Assembly (NCBI RefSeq): GCF_004769635.1
Contig: NZ_RQGH01000026.1
Location: 124,001-188,000 of the forward strand
From: Leptospira jelokensis
GTDB lineage: Bacteria > Spirochaetota > Leptospiria > Leptospirales > Leptospiraceae
Length of the DNA stretch: 64,000 nt
Direction of reading: 5' to 3'
This document shows, one piece after another, positions 39,099 through 49,475 of the stretch. A program made the translations under genes and the position numbers. How positions within the stretch are numbered: the first letter of the stretch is position 1; each line of letters opens with the position of its first letter. The notes below the pieces were generated by a model, which did no database searches, was not told where the DNA came from, and worked only from the letters and a program-made list of their open reading frames with translations.

Positions 39099-41201
39099 AT
39101 GTTGGATACAGTTTCGTCGCCAAAAGGGAGTTTGTTTCCTTACCTTCTGACCAACTTTGTATTATTCATTTTTGTTTCCATAGCATTTACTTTTTATACT
39201 GCAAGCGAACGAAAGATTGATGCTGCTGAAGAAAACAGGCACCGTTCCCTTCAAATTGCAAATGAACTCCGCCAATCTTCAGACCAACTTACCAATTTGG
39301 TGCGATTGTATTCCATCCAAAAGGAAACTAAGTACAAACTCTACTTTGAAAGGATTTTAGAAATTCGAAATGGATTGAGAGCAAGGCCCAAAAATTATGA
39401 TTATGCTTATTGGGATTTGGTGATTGCCGATGAACTGCCTCCACCTTCTGAAGATGGAGAAAAAATCAGCATCTATGATGCAATGAAACAAGCTGAATTT
39501 TTAGAATCCGATTATCATTTGTTATCCTTATCAAAAGAAAAATCGGATGACCTAACCAAAATTGAATTCGAGTCGATGGCTATGATCGAAAAGGAATTAA
39601 AAACTGGGAAAACCAATCCAAAGGCAATCCAAATTTTATTCGATGACCATTACCTCAAATGCAAAGCAGAGATTATGAAACCAATCAATGATTTGTACCA
39701 CCAATTGGACGATAGAACGACCAAAGCAATTTTAGATGCCAAAGAAAAAGTATTTTTCCTGCGTAGCATTCTTATTTTTGCAGGAATCATTTTTGGATTT
39801 AGTTTGTATTTAACTCATCGATCACTGATCTCCATAATGGGTGGAAGTGTAGATGAAGTGTTTCGTCGGATTTCTCTATTAGGAGAAGGAAAATTCACGG
39901 GAGAAATTCATCCCACAAAAGATTCAACATCCATTCTGAGTAGTTTGAACACCACACAAAAAAGATTACAAGAATTATACGAAGAAAAGGAAATGGCGAG
40001 TCGAGCAAAATCCGAATTTTTGGCTTCCATGAGCCATGAAATTAGAACACCTTTAAACGGTGTGATTGGCATCACTCAGATTCTTTTTAAAACCAATTTA
40101 GATGAAGAACAAAAATCATACATAAAAACAATCGCAGATGCTGGTAAGGCACTCTTAAATATCTTAAATGATATATTAGATTTTTCTAAAATTGATGCGG
40201 GAAAACTAACAATTGAAACCCTTCCATTCCAATTACAAAATTTAGTAAAAGAAATATTTGATCTTTTTCACATTGAAGCGAGTACTAAAAATTTAGAGTT
40301 TACGTATACCATACATTCTGATGTGCCAGAGGAGATTCTCTCCGATCCAGGACGTATCCGCCAAATTTTATTCAATTTAATAGGAAATGCGATTAAATTT
40401 ACAGAAACTGGATTTGTGAGTTTGAACATTTGCATAAAAGACAATTCCCTTTTATTTGAAATCAAGGATTCGGGGATTGGTATCTCCGCAAACAAACTCC
40501 CATCCTTATTCCAAAAATTTTCTCAGGTTGATACTTCCACCTCACGTAAGTATGGTGGAACAGGACTTGGTTTGGCAATTTCAGAACGATTGGTAAAACT
40601 ACTTGGTGGAACCATTGGTGTCGAAAGTGTAGAGGGAGTGGGAAGTACATTTTGGTGCCTATTACCTTTCTCCATGCCCGAAACACAAAATAACAAAATC
40701 CATCAAAACTTGGATAAAAATCCGAATCTTACTCCCGAGTCTCCTAACCAAAACAGTCCAAACCAGGAAGGGATGTTTTCGGAAACCAAACCAAAAGAAG
40801 TCACCGACTCAATACCATTCGCGAACCAAAAATTTCTTGTCGTGGAAGATAATGTTTTAAACCAAAAGGTGATTGGTGGTTTGCTTAAAAAACAACACAT
40901 CTCCTTTGATTTAGCAGAAAATGGAAAAGAGGCGTTAGAGTTGTTCCAAAAAAATCAATATGATTTGATTTTAATGGATTGTGAAATGCCAGTCATGGAT
41001 GGGTTTGAAGCAACACTCAAAATCAGAGAATTGGAAATGTCCAAACAGAAAAAATCCATTATCATTGCAGTCACAGCTCATGTATTAAACGAACATAGAG
41101 AAAGGTGTTCGGAAGTGGGAATGGATGGATTTATCAGCAAACCATTTTACATCGAAGACTTATTCGATACATATAAAAAAATCTTAAAAAATCAAAGTTA
41201 A
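39099..41201 (+). CDS. hybrid sensor histidine kinase/response regulator
   Basis: A 700-residue membrane kinase. Helices at about 15-34 and 220-238 enclose a periplasmic sensor of about 185 residues. A short HAMP-like linker leads to the H-box F-L-A-S-M-S-H-E-I-R-T-P-L-N-G with His313, ATPase boxes (LIGNAIKFTETG, IKDSGIGIS, GGTGLGLAISERLVKLLGG), a linker rich in N, P and S (about 527-572), and a receiver domain with Asp627 in L-I-L-M-D-C-E-M-P. No HPt domain is present, so a separate HPt protein is expected to complete the relay. Confidence 0.94.
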   Translation: MLDTVSSPKGSLFPYLLTNFVLFIFVSIAFTFYTASERKIDAAEENRHRSLQIANELRQSSDQLTNLVRLYSIQKETKYKLYFERILEIRNGLRARPKNYDYAYWDLVIADELPPPSEDGEKISIYDAMKQAEFLESDYHLLSLSKEKSDDLTKIEFESMAMIEKELKTGKTNPKAIQILFDDHYLKCKAEIMKPINDLYHQLDDRTTKAILDAKEKVFFLRSILIFAGIIFGFSLYLTHRSLISIMGGSVDEVFRRISLLGEGKFTGEIHPTKDSTSILSSLNTTQKRLQELYEEKEMASRAKSEFLASMSHEIRTPLNGVIGITQILFKTNLDEEQKSYIKTIADAGKALLNILNDILDFSKIDAGKLTIETLPFQLQNLVKEIFDLFHIEASTKNLEFTYTIHSDVPEEILSDPGRIRQILFNLIGNAIKFTETGFVSLNICIKDNSLLFEIKDSGIGISANKLPSLFQKFSQVDTSTSRKYGGTGLGLAISERLVKLLGGTIGVESVEGVGSTFWCLLPFSMPETQNNKIHQNLDKNPNLTPESPNQNSPNQEGMFSETKPKEVTDSIPFANQKFLVVEDNVLNQKVIGGLLKKQHISFDLAENGKEALELFQKNQYDLILMDCEMPVMDGFEATLKIRELEMSKQKKSIIIAVTAHVLNEHRERCSEVGMDGFISKPFYIEDLFDTYKKILKNQS

Positions 41202-41240
41202 CACAATTCACATTTCCGACACCAATACATCAATTAGATT

Positions 41241-41564
41241 TTATCTCTTTCGATTGGTTACGTGCTCCATTTTACCATCGCCATATGATTGCAAAACATT
41301 CGAGACAATCACTTGGTATCCTTCATACCATTTGTTGTAATTCGATTTAGCAGATTTATGATCTGAAAAAACTTTTAAGGCATCCAAACCTTTTTCAGTT
41401 TCGAAGTAATACACAACGGCGAGTATTCCTTTTTCCTCGTTTGCCCATTGGTCCCTTCCTAAATATTCAGGATGGTTAGTTACAAAAGTTTCAATAGAGT
41501 GATCTAAAGTTTCAAATTCCTGATCGGTAAATTTTTGTTTGAAAATGAACGTTGCAGAAATCAT
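41241..41564 (-). CDS. small dimeric alpha/beta-barrel (ABM-like) protein
   Basis: A 107-residue protein whose pattern of beta strands ([22 protein letters not shown]) and helices suggests the antibiotic-biosynthesis-monooxygenase/ferredoxin-like fold; [10 protein letters not shown] near the end fits. No catalytic residue can be named. It overlaps the chemoreceptor gene by 4 bp, implying co-expression; it may sense or bind a ligand or haem rather than oxidise, but that is speculation. Confidence 0.55.
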   Translation of the reverse strand: MISATFIFKQKFTDQEFETLDHSIETFVTNHPEYLGRDQWANEEKGILAVVYYFETEKGLDALKVFSDHKSAKSNYNKWYEGYQVIVSNVLQSYGDGKMEHVTNRKR

Positions 41565-43342
41565 AATTTAAACAAAGATAATTCTTTGTTCAATTCGACA
41601 ATCAGAGAATTTAATTCAGCCGATGATTTGGCTGTTTTTTCAGACATCATTGATAATTTTGCAGTGTCATTTGCCAAATGGTGGACCGATGTTCCCATCT
41701 CTTCATTGACTTTTTTTTGTTCTTCTGTTGCAAACGAAACAGATGAGGACCTGTTCACTATGTTTTCCGATTGTTTTCTAATTTCTTCCACTTCAGTGAT
41801 TTGTTCTAAATTGGCTTGGTTCACTTTATCAATGTTATTGATAATCTCGATGACACTTTCCGATAAGTAACGAAATGTTTCACTCGCAGATTTTACAGAA
41901 TCAACGGACATGTGTGTGGATATGGAAACTCGTTTGATGAGATCTGAAATTGTTTTAGTGGAGGAAGCGGTTCTTTCAGCTAATTTTCCTACTTCAGAAG
42001 CAACAACTGCAAATCCTCTCCCTGCATCACCCGCACGTGCCGCCTCAATGGATGCATTTAACGCAAGTAAGTTGACTTGTTCCGATATGTCTTTGATGAT
42101 CTCTAAAATTTTTCCAATCTCAACTGCATTTTTGTCCACCTCTTCAATGGATTGGATTGCACTGGTGATGGATTTTCCACTTTTGATCACTTCGGTTTCT
42201 ACCGAATCTGCCTTCGCCTTAGCATGAAGTGAAATTTCTTTTACGCTGGATGAAATCGTAAATAAATGTTCAATGGATTCATTGGTTGCTGCCGTTAATT
42301 TTTTTTGTTCCAAGGCATCCGTATAAATTCCATTGATCGAAGAACCATTTTCTTCTAATGCGGCGGCCACCTCTTCTAAAGAAGCTGCTTGTACCTGTGA
42401 ATGTTCTGCAGACTCACTTGATAAACCTTCCAATGTTTTGGCTTCCATTTGGATTTTGGAAGAATGGTTGGTGATGGAAGTCAAAAGGCGATTGAGTTTC
42501 GTTTTTGCTTCTTCTAAATAAAGAGAGATCACACCAATTTCATTTCGAGTTTCATTGATTTTTACATCTGATCGCAAATCTCCTTCGGCAAAAGATTTCA
42601 AAATATTGGATACATCTCGAATGGTGGCCGATGTATTGCCTGTCAATTTCCACAGGACAATAAATAAAACGGAAATCATCACCAAAATGAAAAAACTAAG
42701 ACCAATACAAATCAATTGCAATTGATTGGCATCAACGAAGTTACGAAATTGTGAATAGATATAAAAAGAAAACAAAAAGTATTCAATCACAAAGGTTGAA
42801 AAAATTGGAAATAGTAAATTGGCAAACAAACTGAGGGGTTTGAGTTTCAATTCATTGTATACATCATACATTTTTTTCTCAACATAGATGTAAAAAAAAG
42901 AAGAAATTGCCATCGCAAGTAAAACACCTAAAAATGAAAAAAACAAAACTTCCCCGTAGGATTTTACCAAACCATAATGGTAAGCAAGGAACATCGTGAG
43001 AATAGGTCCGCCTACATTGGTAGAGAGGATATTCAGTGCACCATTTTTAGAAAGGTTACGAATGAGTTGGAGTTCTTTTTCGGTATGAATGATCCCTTCG
43101 GGGCGGTTCATTTGTTTTTTAAACTCTTTGTGTTGGAAGAAAAATACAACTGTGTGTAACCCAATGATAGGAGGTGCTAAATAGAGTAAAATTCTCAAAA
43201 TGGATTCAAAATTTGCCAATCCAAAGATCAGTAACATCCCTAAAAAAAATAGAAACGGATCCAAATTAGTGATGAGGGTATATGCTAAAAAAAATCCTTT
43301 TGGTTTTCGTTTGGAAACATGATCTTTTGGTTTCATAAGCAA
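41561..43342 (-). CDS. methyl-accepting chemotaxis protein with multi-helix membrane domain
   Basis: A 593-residue chemoreceptor. Six hydrophobic segments (about 20-40, 48-68, 112-132, 134-152, 168-190, 205-230) replace the usual periplasmic ligand-binding domain. A HAMP-like region (about 232-290) leads to the signalling domain with the hairpin tip [24 protein letters not shown] as two adjoining parts. The multi-helix sensor suggests detection of a membrane or redox state. CheW and PhoU genes lie a little upstream. Confidence 0.93.
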   Translation of the reverse strand: MLMKPKDHVSKRKPKGFFLAYTLITNLDPFLFFLGMLLIFGLANFESILRILLYLAPPIIGLHTVVFFFQHKEFKKQMNRPEGIIHTEKELQLIRNLSKNGALNILSTNVGGPILTMFLAYHYGLVKSYGEVLFFSFLGVLLAMAISSFFYIYVEKKMYDVYNELKLKPLSLFANLLFPIFSTFVIEYFLFSFYIYSQFRNFVDANQLQLICIGLSFFILVMISVLFIVLWKLTGNTSATIRDVSNILKSFAEGDLRSDVKINETRNEIGVISLYLEEAKTKLNRLLTSITNHSSKIQMEAKTLEGLSSESAEHSQVQAASLEEVAAALEENGSSINGIYTDALEQKKLTAATNESIEHLFTISSSVKEISLHAKAKADSVETEVIKSGKSITSAIQSIEEVDKNAVEIGKILEIIKDISEQVNLLALNASIEAARAGDAGRGFAVVASEVGKLAERTASSTKTISDLIKRVSISTHMSVDSVKSASETFRYLSESVIEIINNIDKVNQANLEQITEVEEIRKQSENIVNRSSSVSFATEEQKKVNEEMGTSVHHLANDTAKLSMMSEKTAKSSAELNSLIVELNKELSLFKL

Positions 43343-43565
43343 GGGATTCTAAAAGCATTCCTTTTCTGTTGTCAAATGAATTTAATCATTTGATTCGAAT
43401 TCCCTAATCTGATGAAAGGATTCGATACAAAGAACAACTTGTACCAAACCACTGTACAATCTGTTCATAGGTTGGACAATTGTTTGTCTCTCTTGGTGGT
43501 AAAAATACCCGATTGGATTGTTTGGGAATTGCTTTGGAGTGTGAAAAAGAAAAAAAGTTACGATT

Positions 43566-44282
43566 TTACGGATACAAATTTGGTTTTGATTTTACATTTT
43601 CCAAGTGACGGATGTCTTTTCCAGTATTGAGGCGTACAAGTTCTTCTGCCACATTCACCGCATAGTCACCTAATCTTTCTAAGGCGAGAATGATCCGGTA
43701 AACATCTGCAAATTCCTGTTTTTCCATATCAGGAACGGCTCTATACTTTTGGAAGGCTTGGTCACAAAGGTCGTTCAGTTCATCTTCTAAGGAATTTACG
43801 CTCCCCATAAACCGTTCTTTTTCTTCCACTAGGGATTCAATTGCCATACCAGCAAGGGTTGTGACTCGTGATAAAATCAACGTCATCGGTTCTTCATTTT
43901 TAAAAAGACCTTTACGAATGGTTTTATGACGGAAGACATCAGCACAGTTCACCACTTGGTCTCCCATTCGTTCCATATTCCTTGTGATCCGAATGGCTGA
44001 AAGTGCAAAACGCAACGGGTCTTTTTTCAAAACGATATCATTGTCCACATCTCCCATGCCTAATATGTTTCGGTTACTCACCGCTTCTAATATTGCATTT
44101 TGGGAAAGGTTATCATTTTCTTTTTCTAAATCATCGATGAGATCATCACGTTCGACAATTTTGAGTGCTTGTTCATAATCATCTGCTTCCAGTGCTTCAC
44201 TGAGGAGGATCACTTGCTCCAAAACGAGTTCCGCCATGGAGTATAAATTTTTTCGTAAGTAATAAAATTTTGAGATGATCAT
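43566..44282 (-). CDS. phoU: PhoU-like phosphate-system regulator
   Basis: A 238-residue, all-helical protein with two PhoU repeats (about 10-100 and 115-215). Metal-contact motifs appear as [15 protein letters not shown] and [16 protein letters not shown]. PhoU normally links the Pst transporter to the PhoR kinase, or regulates a Pit/Na-Pi transporter. No pst, pit or phoBR gene is in the window, so the partner is unknown. About 115 bp separate it from cheW. Confidence 0.9.
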   Translation of the reverse strand: MIISKFYYLRKNLYSMAELVLEQVILLSEALEADDYEQALKIVERDDLIDDLEKENDNLSQNAILEAVSNRNILGMGDVDNDIVLKKDPLRFALSAIRITRNMERMGDQVVNCADVFRHKTIRKGLFKNEEPMTLILSRVTTLAGMAIESLVEEKERFMGSVNSLEDELNDLCDQAFQKYRAVPDMEKQEFADVYRIILALERLGDYAVNVAEELVRLNTGKDIRHLENVKSKPNLYP

Positions 44283-44397
44283 TTTACTTTTTATCTATGT
44301 ACCAAATCATCAAAAATGGAAAACACATTTGGTGGGACGAGATTCGCTTCCATCAATTGAATCAATGTTTTATCCATTCTGATTCGGTTTACCAAGG

Positions 44398-44874
44398 TTA
44401 TACGGTTGCTAACTCCGTCATCTCTTCTACTGTGAGGATTTTTTCAATATCAATGAGGATGATAAAACGGTTATCTTTTTTACCAACACCTGTGATGTAA
44501 CGAGAAGAAATCCCTTTGACCGACGGTGGAGGTGGGTCCACTTGGTTGGCAGGAAAATGTACCACATGTGACACTTTGTCCACAATGACTCCAATCGATT
44601 TGCCAGACACATTGATGACAATCGCACGATCAGAAGTCTCCGAAACATTTTTAATATTCAATCGTTTGGCAAGATCAATCATCCTAACAACTTTGCCACG
44701 GATGTCCATGATGCCCGCAAAATAACTTTTGGATTGTGGAACACGGATTAGGTTTGTGATTTTTACAATTTCTTCAACAATTGTGATGGGGATGGCATAC
44801 TCTTCATCGCCCAAATTGAATATGATGTACTGTTCATGGATGAATTGGTTTGCTTGGGATGTTTCTTTTGCCAT
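44398..44874 (-). CDS. cheW: chemotaxis coupling protein CheW
   Basis: A 158-residue CheW. The start segment [32 protein letters not shown], the [23 protein letters not shown] block and [19 protein letters not shown] are standard. It couples CheA to chemoreceptors such as those at 41561 and 58995. No cheA or cheY is adjacent. It lies 21 bp after the gene at 44896-45633. Confidence 0.95.
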   Translation of the reverse strand: MAKETSQANQFIHEQYIIFNLGDEEYAIPITIVEEIVKITNLIRVPQSKSYFAGIMDIRGKVVRMIDLAKRLNIKNVSETSDRAIVINVSGKSIGVIVDKVSHVVHFPANQVDPPPPSVKGISSRYITGVGKKDNRFIILIDIEKILTVEEMTELATV

Positions 44875-44895
44875 ATCAATTTCTACTACTTACGT

Positions 44896-45633
44896 CTAAA
44901 AATAGACGTAACCATTGTAGAAAAAATATGAACCGAAACTGAGAAATGACAACACTTTTGTCATGAGGACGGAGCGTTTTCTCACAAGAAAATCAAGTAG
45001 GCCTGCGACCATCCCTAAGACCCCCAAACTGAGACCTAATACGACATAATCATAGTATACATAGTAGACCAAACAGCCAAATCCGACTCCGAGGCAGATA
45101 TCTTGTAAATCACCCCAGACCCTTCGTTTGAAACGTGTCCAGAGCGATCCTCGCGCCTCTCTTGCCTCTCTCCTTTCCCTTCTCCAACGTTGGAACCTTG
45201 TCTCACGGACAATCCCAAAGATGGAATCATACCGTGTGGATGGGAAAAGTGCCGACTCCATTGGACCACGAGCACTTCGTTTTTTTTCTGAAACATCTGG
45301 TTGGAAGGGAGGGTAAATTTCATACGCTCCTCCCAAGGTAGCCAACATGTCTTTGTCAGGGAGGGAACTGAAATATTCGCGAAAAGGCCATATCTTACGA
45401 AAGACCGGATAGGCACGCCCAGAAGTGATGTCCTTCTCGGATTGTACGGTTCCGTTTTTCACGGTGGCGCCGTACATACGACCTTTCTCTTCTTTGATTT
45501 CGACAGATAAACGAACGAGTCGTTCGTGAAAATTAAACTCAGCCTCCAGGACATCCCCGAGAGGTGTTTCCATGGTAAATGCTCGGATGAAACCGGGTGT
45601 GCGGGGTTTCTGTTTCCTCCAGACTTGTTTCAT
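44896..45633 (-). CDS. hypothetical protein with two C-terminal membrane helices, 245 aa
   Basis: Not recognised. Residues 1-100 look folded and soluble; a very Arg-rich stretch (RFQRWRRERREAREARG, about 145-162) precedes two hydrophobic segments (about 180-212 and 222-243). It may be a membrane-anchored protein with its N-terminus in the cytoplasm. Position before cheW suggests shared transcription only. Confidence 0.7.
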   Translation of the reverse strand: MKQVWRKQKPRTPGFIRAFTMETPLGDVLEAEFNFHERLVRLSVEIKEEKGRMYGATVKNGTVQSEKDITSGRAYPVFRKIWPFREYFSSLPDKDMLATLGGAYEIYPPFQPDVSEKKRSARGPMESALFPSTRYDSIFGIVRETRFQRWRRERREAREARGSLWTRFKRRVWGDLQDICLGVGFGCLVYYVYYDYVVLGLSLGVLGMVAGLLDFLVRKRSVLMTKVLSFLSFGSYFFYNGYVYF

Positions 45634-45674
45634 AACAAATCTATCGGAGGAAACATTAAGTCACTGAAGAAAGA

Positions 45675-45767
45675 TTATTTCTTCTTTTTGTGTCTGTTGG
45701 CTCTGCGTTTTTTCTTACGTTTGTGGGTTGCGATTTTTCTGCGCTTTCTCTTTTTTCCGGAAGGCAT
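45675..45767 (-). CDS. AURKAIP1/COX24-domain (mS38-like) small ribosomal protein, 30 aa
   Basis: A 30-codon gene encoding an extremely basic peptide: it begins MPSGKKRKRRKIATHKRKKK and ends in R-R-A-N-R-H-K-K-K-K. K-x-K-x-H-K-R-K-K-x-x-R-x-N-R-H-K-K is the pattern of the COX24/AURKAIP1 domain, found in mitochondrial ribosomal protein mS38 and in short bacterial ribosome-associated proteins such as mycobacterial bS22. A very strong Shine-Dalgarno (TAAGGAGG) lies 5 bp before the ATG. It sits between manC and the 245-residue protein gene. Ribosome association is inferred from family resemblance. Confidence 0.85.
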   Translation of the reverse strand: MPSGKKRKRRKIATHKRKKKRRANRHKKKK

Positions 45768-45804
45768 TCCTTCCTCCTTATATCAAGCCTGTTCTGTCAA
45801 ATTT

Positions 45805-46875
45805 CTAGTCGAGGTACTTTTGTAAAACTTTATTTTTCCGCATATTGGATAACATCGCTTTGATCTCACCCACACCCTCTCTTGAAGTCACTAGGAGTAC
45901 ATCTGGTTCTTCCACAACGATGAGATCCTTCACACCGAGAAAGGCGATGAGCTCTTTCTGAACCGATGAAATATTCCCGGACGCTTTGTGGTAATGCACT
46001 TCTTTCCCTTGGTGGTGGTTCTTCTCTTTATCACCAGGCAAAATTCGTTCGAGTGACATCCAAGACCCCACATCATCCCAATTGAAGGTGGCTTCCACCA
46101 TCCTGATGCGATTGGATTTTTCCATGATGGCAGTATCGATCGCTTCGGAAGGCAACATTTGGAATGCAGTTTTCAAATCGCCAAAATTCTTAAAAGGAAA
46201 TCCATTTTTGAGAGGTCCCAAAATATGAGGGGCATGCCGTTCGAGTTCAGAAAGAATGGTTTCGGTTCGGAAAAGGAAAATCCCTGGGTTCCAATAAAAA
46301 TTCTTTTTTTTGATGTATTTGAGTGCGGTTTTGAAATCAGGTTTTTCAAAGAAGGCTTTAACCGTATAACCAACATCAGTTGGTTTTCCAGTGCTGATAT
46401 AACCATACCCCACTTCTGGTCGGTTTGGTTTGACGCCAAGTAAAACCATTCCATTGGCCGTTTCGTAAAGGGCCTGTTCGATGGTTTTTGTGAATTCTCT
46501 TATGGGATCAATGAAGGCATCGGCAGATAAAACAATGAGATTGGGGTTTCCGTATTTTTTTTGGAAGTAGAGGGCTGAAAGGGCGATGATGGGGGCTGTA
46601 TTTTTCCCTTCCGGTTCGATGATGAAATTTCCCGATGGGAATTTTGGATCTTTTTTTAGGATTTCCGCTTTTAGAGTGGCATTGGTTCCAATGTAAATCC
46701 GATCCAGGGTTGTGATCGTGAGGGCCCTATCGATCGTCTCTTTTAAGAGGGTTTTGTTGGAATATACTTTTTGGAGCTGTTTAGGGGAATTGGTGCGGGA
46801 ACGAGGCCAAAACCTCTCCCCCTTTCCTCCCGCCATAATCAGAACCACTGGTGATTCTTTTGGTAATTTTGCCAT
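45805..46875 (-). CDS. manC: mannose-1-phosphate guanylyltransferase
   Basis: A 356-residue nucleotidyltransferase making GDP-mannose from mannose-1-P and GTP. The signature [18 protein letters not shown], then P-K-Q, and later [26 protein letters not shown] and EKPDF are typical. The C-terminal isomerase domain of the bifunctional ManC/AlgA form is absent. The product feeds LPS or glycan synthesis. 51 bp separate it from hfq upstream. Confidence 0.93.
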   Translation of the reverse strand: MAKLPKESPVVLIMAGGKGERFWPRSRTNSPKQLQKVYSNKTLLKETIDRALTITTLDRIYIGTNATLKAEILKKDPKFPSGNFIIEPEGKNTAPIIALSALYFQKKYGNPNLIVLSADAFIDPIREFTKTIEQALYETANGMVLLGVKPNRPEVGYGYISTGKPTDVGYTVKAFFEKPDFKTALKYIKKKNFYWNPGIFLFRTETILSELERHAPHILGPLKNGFPFKNFGDLKTAFQMLPSEAIDTAIMEKSNRIRMVEATFNWDDVGSWMSLERILPGDKEKNHHQGKEVHYHKASGNISSVQKELIAFLGVKDLIVVEEPDVLLVTSREGVGEIKAMLSNMRKNKVLQKYLD

Positions 46876-46927
46876 AGGGTTTGGAACCAGAATTTAGAAA
46901 GGGAAAGAGAGGAAAACTAGAAAAGAG

Positions 46928-47179
46928 TTATGCCCCACCTGCTTCTTTCGGTGTTTCCTCACTGTGGAGTTTGATCGGTTTTGCAGGGATGATGGTAGAA
47001 ATGGCGTGTTTGTAGACCAAATTCTGTTTGTTTTCGTTTTCTAAAATGATGGTGAAATTGTCAAAACTGACAACCTTTCCTTTTAAAGGCACTCCATTTA
47101 ACAAGTAGATGGTGAGATCAATTTTCTCCTTTCTTGCTGTGTTTAGAAGTTGGTCTTGGATGTTATTTTTTGCCGACAT
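46928..47179 (-). CDS. hfq: RNA chaperone Hfq
   Basis: An 83-residue Sm-like protein. Sm1 covers [26 protein letters not shown]; Sm2 is the [10 protein letters not shown] motif of Hfq. It forms hexameric rings that bind small RNAs and mRNA A/U-rich tracts. It follows miaA by 21 bp, the arrangement conserved across many bacteria. A short Glu/Pro/Ala tail replaces the long E. coli C-terminus. Confidence 0.96.
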   Translation of the reverse strand: MSAKNNIQDQLLNTARKEKIDLTIYLLNGVPLKGKVVSFDNFTIILENENKQNLVYKHAISTIIPAKPIKLHSEETPKEAGGA

Positions 47180-47200
47180 TGGAAATCCCGAGTGTTCTCT

Positions 47201-48091
47201 CTATCTTTGTTCTATATTTGTATACAGTTGGACAGCGGCATCATAAGAAATGGGCGAAAGGAATGATTCTTTTTTGAACCAAGTAATTTGCCTCTTCGCA
47301 TAATTTCTGTGACTTTGCGCCAGCTGTTCAATGAATGTATTACTGTCTATCATTCCATTTAGGAATGCAAGCGCAAAATTGTAACCTAAGGTGCGGAGTC
47401 CAGGACAGTCTGGTCCATACTTGGAAACCACAAGTTTCGTTTCTTCTAACATTGCACTTGCGATCTCTTCCACACGTCCGTTGATTCGTTTGTAAAGAAT
47501 TTCTCTAGGCCAATCCATCCAATGGCCGATGAGTTTCACGGTTGGATGGTCTGCCAAATACCCACCTACCGTTTCTTTGGAAACATCTGACCACAAAACT
47601 CCTGTGAGTACAACCTCCAAAGCCCGTTTGATCCGGTATCCATCTTTTTCGGAAAGGGTTTCCATTGCTTTCGGATCTTCCTTTTGCAAGAGTTCCCTTG
47701 CTCGTTCTAAAGAAAGTTGGGATACGTAGACTTTTGTTTCATTGGGTACATTTGGTACGGGATACATACCGAGTAAAAATGCTCTCAGGTAAAACCCAGT
47801 CCCTCCAATGAGGAAGGGAATTTTTCCGCGACTTTGGATGTCTCTGATTGCCTCCCTGGCCAAAAGGGAAAATTGGTTGGCATTGATGCTTTCATCAGCG
47901 TTTAAAAAACCGACGAGCCAATGTCGTATGGTGGAAGATTCTTGGGGAGTGGGTGCCGTAGTGCCTACCGGAAGGTCCCGGTAGACTTGGCGCGAGTCAA
48001 AAGAAACAATTTCAAATCGTTTAGGGTCGAGTGCTTGCGAAAGAGAGGTTTTTCCAGAACCGGTAGGTCCACCAAGGATGGGAAGGATCAC
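47201..48091 (-). CDS. miaA: tRNA dimethylallyltransferase
   Basis: A 296-residue isopentenyltransferase modifying A37 of tRNAs that read UNN codons. The P-loop is [10 protein letters not shown], followed by [22 protein letters not shown] and the tRNA-contact end A-K-R-Q-I-T-W-F. The start is GTG overlapping the TGA of the preceding FYDLN-protein gene. It forms an operon with hfq. Confidence 0.95.
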   Translation of the reverse strand: MILPILGGPTGSGKTSLSQALDPKRFEIVSFDSRQVYRDLPVGTTAPTPQESSTIRHWLVGFLNADESINANQFSLLAREAIRDIQSRGKIPFLIGGTGFYLRAFLLGMYPVPNVPNETKVYVSQLSLERARELLQKEDPKAMETLSEKDGYRIKRALEVVLTGVLWSDVSKETVGGYLADHPTVKLIGHWMDWPREILYKRINGRVEEIASAMLEETKLVVSKYGPDCPGLRTLGYNFALAFLNGMIDSNTFIEQLAQSHRNYAKRQITWFKKESFLSPISYDAAVQLYTNIEQR

Positions 48092-48591
48092 TCCTCTTCC
48101 TCGGCAACGACCTCCTCTTCTTCGGCCTCTTCTAATTCTTCCGTTTCTTCTAAGAGTTCATCATCTTCAATGACTGGTTCTTCCTCTTCTTCCACTTCGT
48201 ATTCCGAACTGCGAATGGCAGCCATTCGGGATTTGATCGCTGGTTTTGCCAACTGGTCAGCTCCACATTTGGGGCATTTTTTTTCGGGTTTGTTCAAATC
48301 ATAAAACTTCGTTCCACAGGAATAACAGCTGAATTTCTTTCCGAGTGGGTTGTTCGGATCGATTTTCACGGCAGGAGCTTTGGCCCCGGGGGCTTGTTTC
48401 TCCTTCGCGGTTTGGGCTGTTTTCTGCGCCGGCACGGCTTTCGCCTTGGTAGCTGGGGCTTTTGACCCGGCTACTGACTTTTTGTTGTCTTCCTTCGGGG
48501 AAGAGGACTTGGAGTCCTTACTCGACTTTTCTTTGGCTACCACCTTCTTTTTGGGTGGGGCCTGCTTCTTTGCTGCTTTTTTTGCGACCAT
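48088..48591 (-). CDS. FYDLN-acid zinc-ribbon protein, charge-polarised
   Basis: A 167-residue protein in three parts: a Lys/Ala/Pro-rich tail (1-85), a central zinc-ribbon-like motif [17 protein letters not shown] with a second C-P-K-C (about 88-115), and a Glu-rich tail (about 128-167). The FYDLN motif is a recognised domain of unknown function (TIGR02300-like). The ends carry opposite charge, which suits nucleic-acid or protein tethering, but no role is known. It overlaps miaA by 4 bp. Confidence 0.8.
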   Translation of the reverse strand: MVAKKAAKKQAPPKKKVVAKEKSSKDSKSSSPKEDNKKSVAGSKAPATKAKAVPAQKTAQTAKEKQAPGAKAPAVKIDPNNPLGKKFSCYSCGTKFYDLNKPEKKCPKCGADQLAKPAIKSRMAAIRSSEYEVEEEEEPVIEDDELLEETEELEEAEEEEVVAEEEE

Positions 48592-48695
48592 AAACGTACT
48601 TTTGACAGTTTTGGGAATCCCCTCTCTGGGACAACCTTTTTGAAATTGGACGGTTTTCTCCTGGATGAAAATTAATGAAAAGTTTTTTTTTTCCT

Positions 48696-49475
48696 ATGAC
48701 CCAATTAAGTGTCAATGTCAATAAGATCGCCACTCTCCGCAATTCACGAGGGGGTTCTCTCCCCCATCTCCTGAAATTATCAGAACTCATTTTGGATTCA
48801 GGTGCTCACGGGATCACTGTTCACCCTCGTTCTGACGAAAGGCATATCACCAAACAAGATGTATTCGAGTTACAGGAGTTTTTACAAGGATACAATCAAA
48901 AAATTACTAAATTAGGATTTTCTAAAAAAGAATACAATATCGAAGGCGAACCAAGTGAACGCTTTTGTGAGCTTGTACTGAAAGCAAAACCCGACCAAGC
49001 CACACTCGTTCCTGTCAAACCTGGGGAAATCACTTCTGACCATGGATTTGATTTTGGAAATCCTATGACTTTCAAAACCTTACAACCGATTGTCAAAACC
49101 TTACGAGAGGAAGGGATCCGAGTTTCTTTGTTTATGGAAACGGATTTTCGGTATTACGACCAAGTGGTTGCCCTCGGTGCCGAACGGATTGAACTCTACA
49201 CAGGGCCCTTTGCCCATGCATACGATCTGTCCAAAACGGAAGGAATGAAAATTTTTGACTCCTACCAAAAAGCAGCCATCGAAGCAAACAAACTCGGATT
49301 AGCTGTGAATGCGGGCCACGACTTGGATACAAATAACTTGTTAGTATTTTCCCATTTGCCTTTTTTAAAAGAAGTATCCATTGGCCATAGATTGATCTCA
49401 CAAAGCCTTGTGGATGGATTGGAAAAAACAGTGAAAGACTATCTCAGAGTTCTTTCGCAAGGGAGCGGATCTTAA
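48696..49475 (+). CDS. pdxJ: pyridoxine 5'-phosphate synthase
   Basis: A PdxJ TIM barrel (259 residues from this start) that condenses 1-deoxyxylulose-5-P with 3-amino-1-hydroxyacetone phosphate in vitamin B6 synthesis. Clear blocks are LSVNVNKIATLRNSRGG, HGITVHPRSDERHI, EYNIEGEPSE, ATLVPVKPGEITSDHGFDF and LAVNAGHDLDTNNL. I place the start at the ATG 48696 (M-T-Q-L-S-V-N-V-N) because the family begins there; an ATG at 48675 would add seven mostly Phe residues. Its tail overlaps the convergent lipoprotein gene by 32 bp. Confidence 0.95.
   Translation: MTQLSVNVNKIATLRNSRGGSLPHLLKLSELILDSGAHGITVHPRSDERHITKQDVFELQEFLQGYNQKITKLGFSKKEYNIEGEPSERFCELVLKAKPDQATLVPVKPGEITSDHGFDFGNPMTFKTLQPIVKTLREEGIRVSLFMETDFRYYDQVVALGAERIELYTGPFAHAYDLSKTEGMKIFDSYQKAAIEANKLGLAVNAGHDLDTNNLLVFSHLPFLKEVSIGHRLISQSLVDGLEKTVKDYLRVLSQGSGS

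Noticed and set aside
44297..44500. Plus-strand ORF between phoU and cheW
   Set aside because: Its second half is antisense to cheW and the first half has no ribosome binding site or recognisable sequence.
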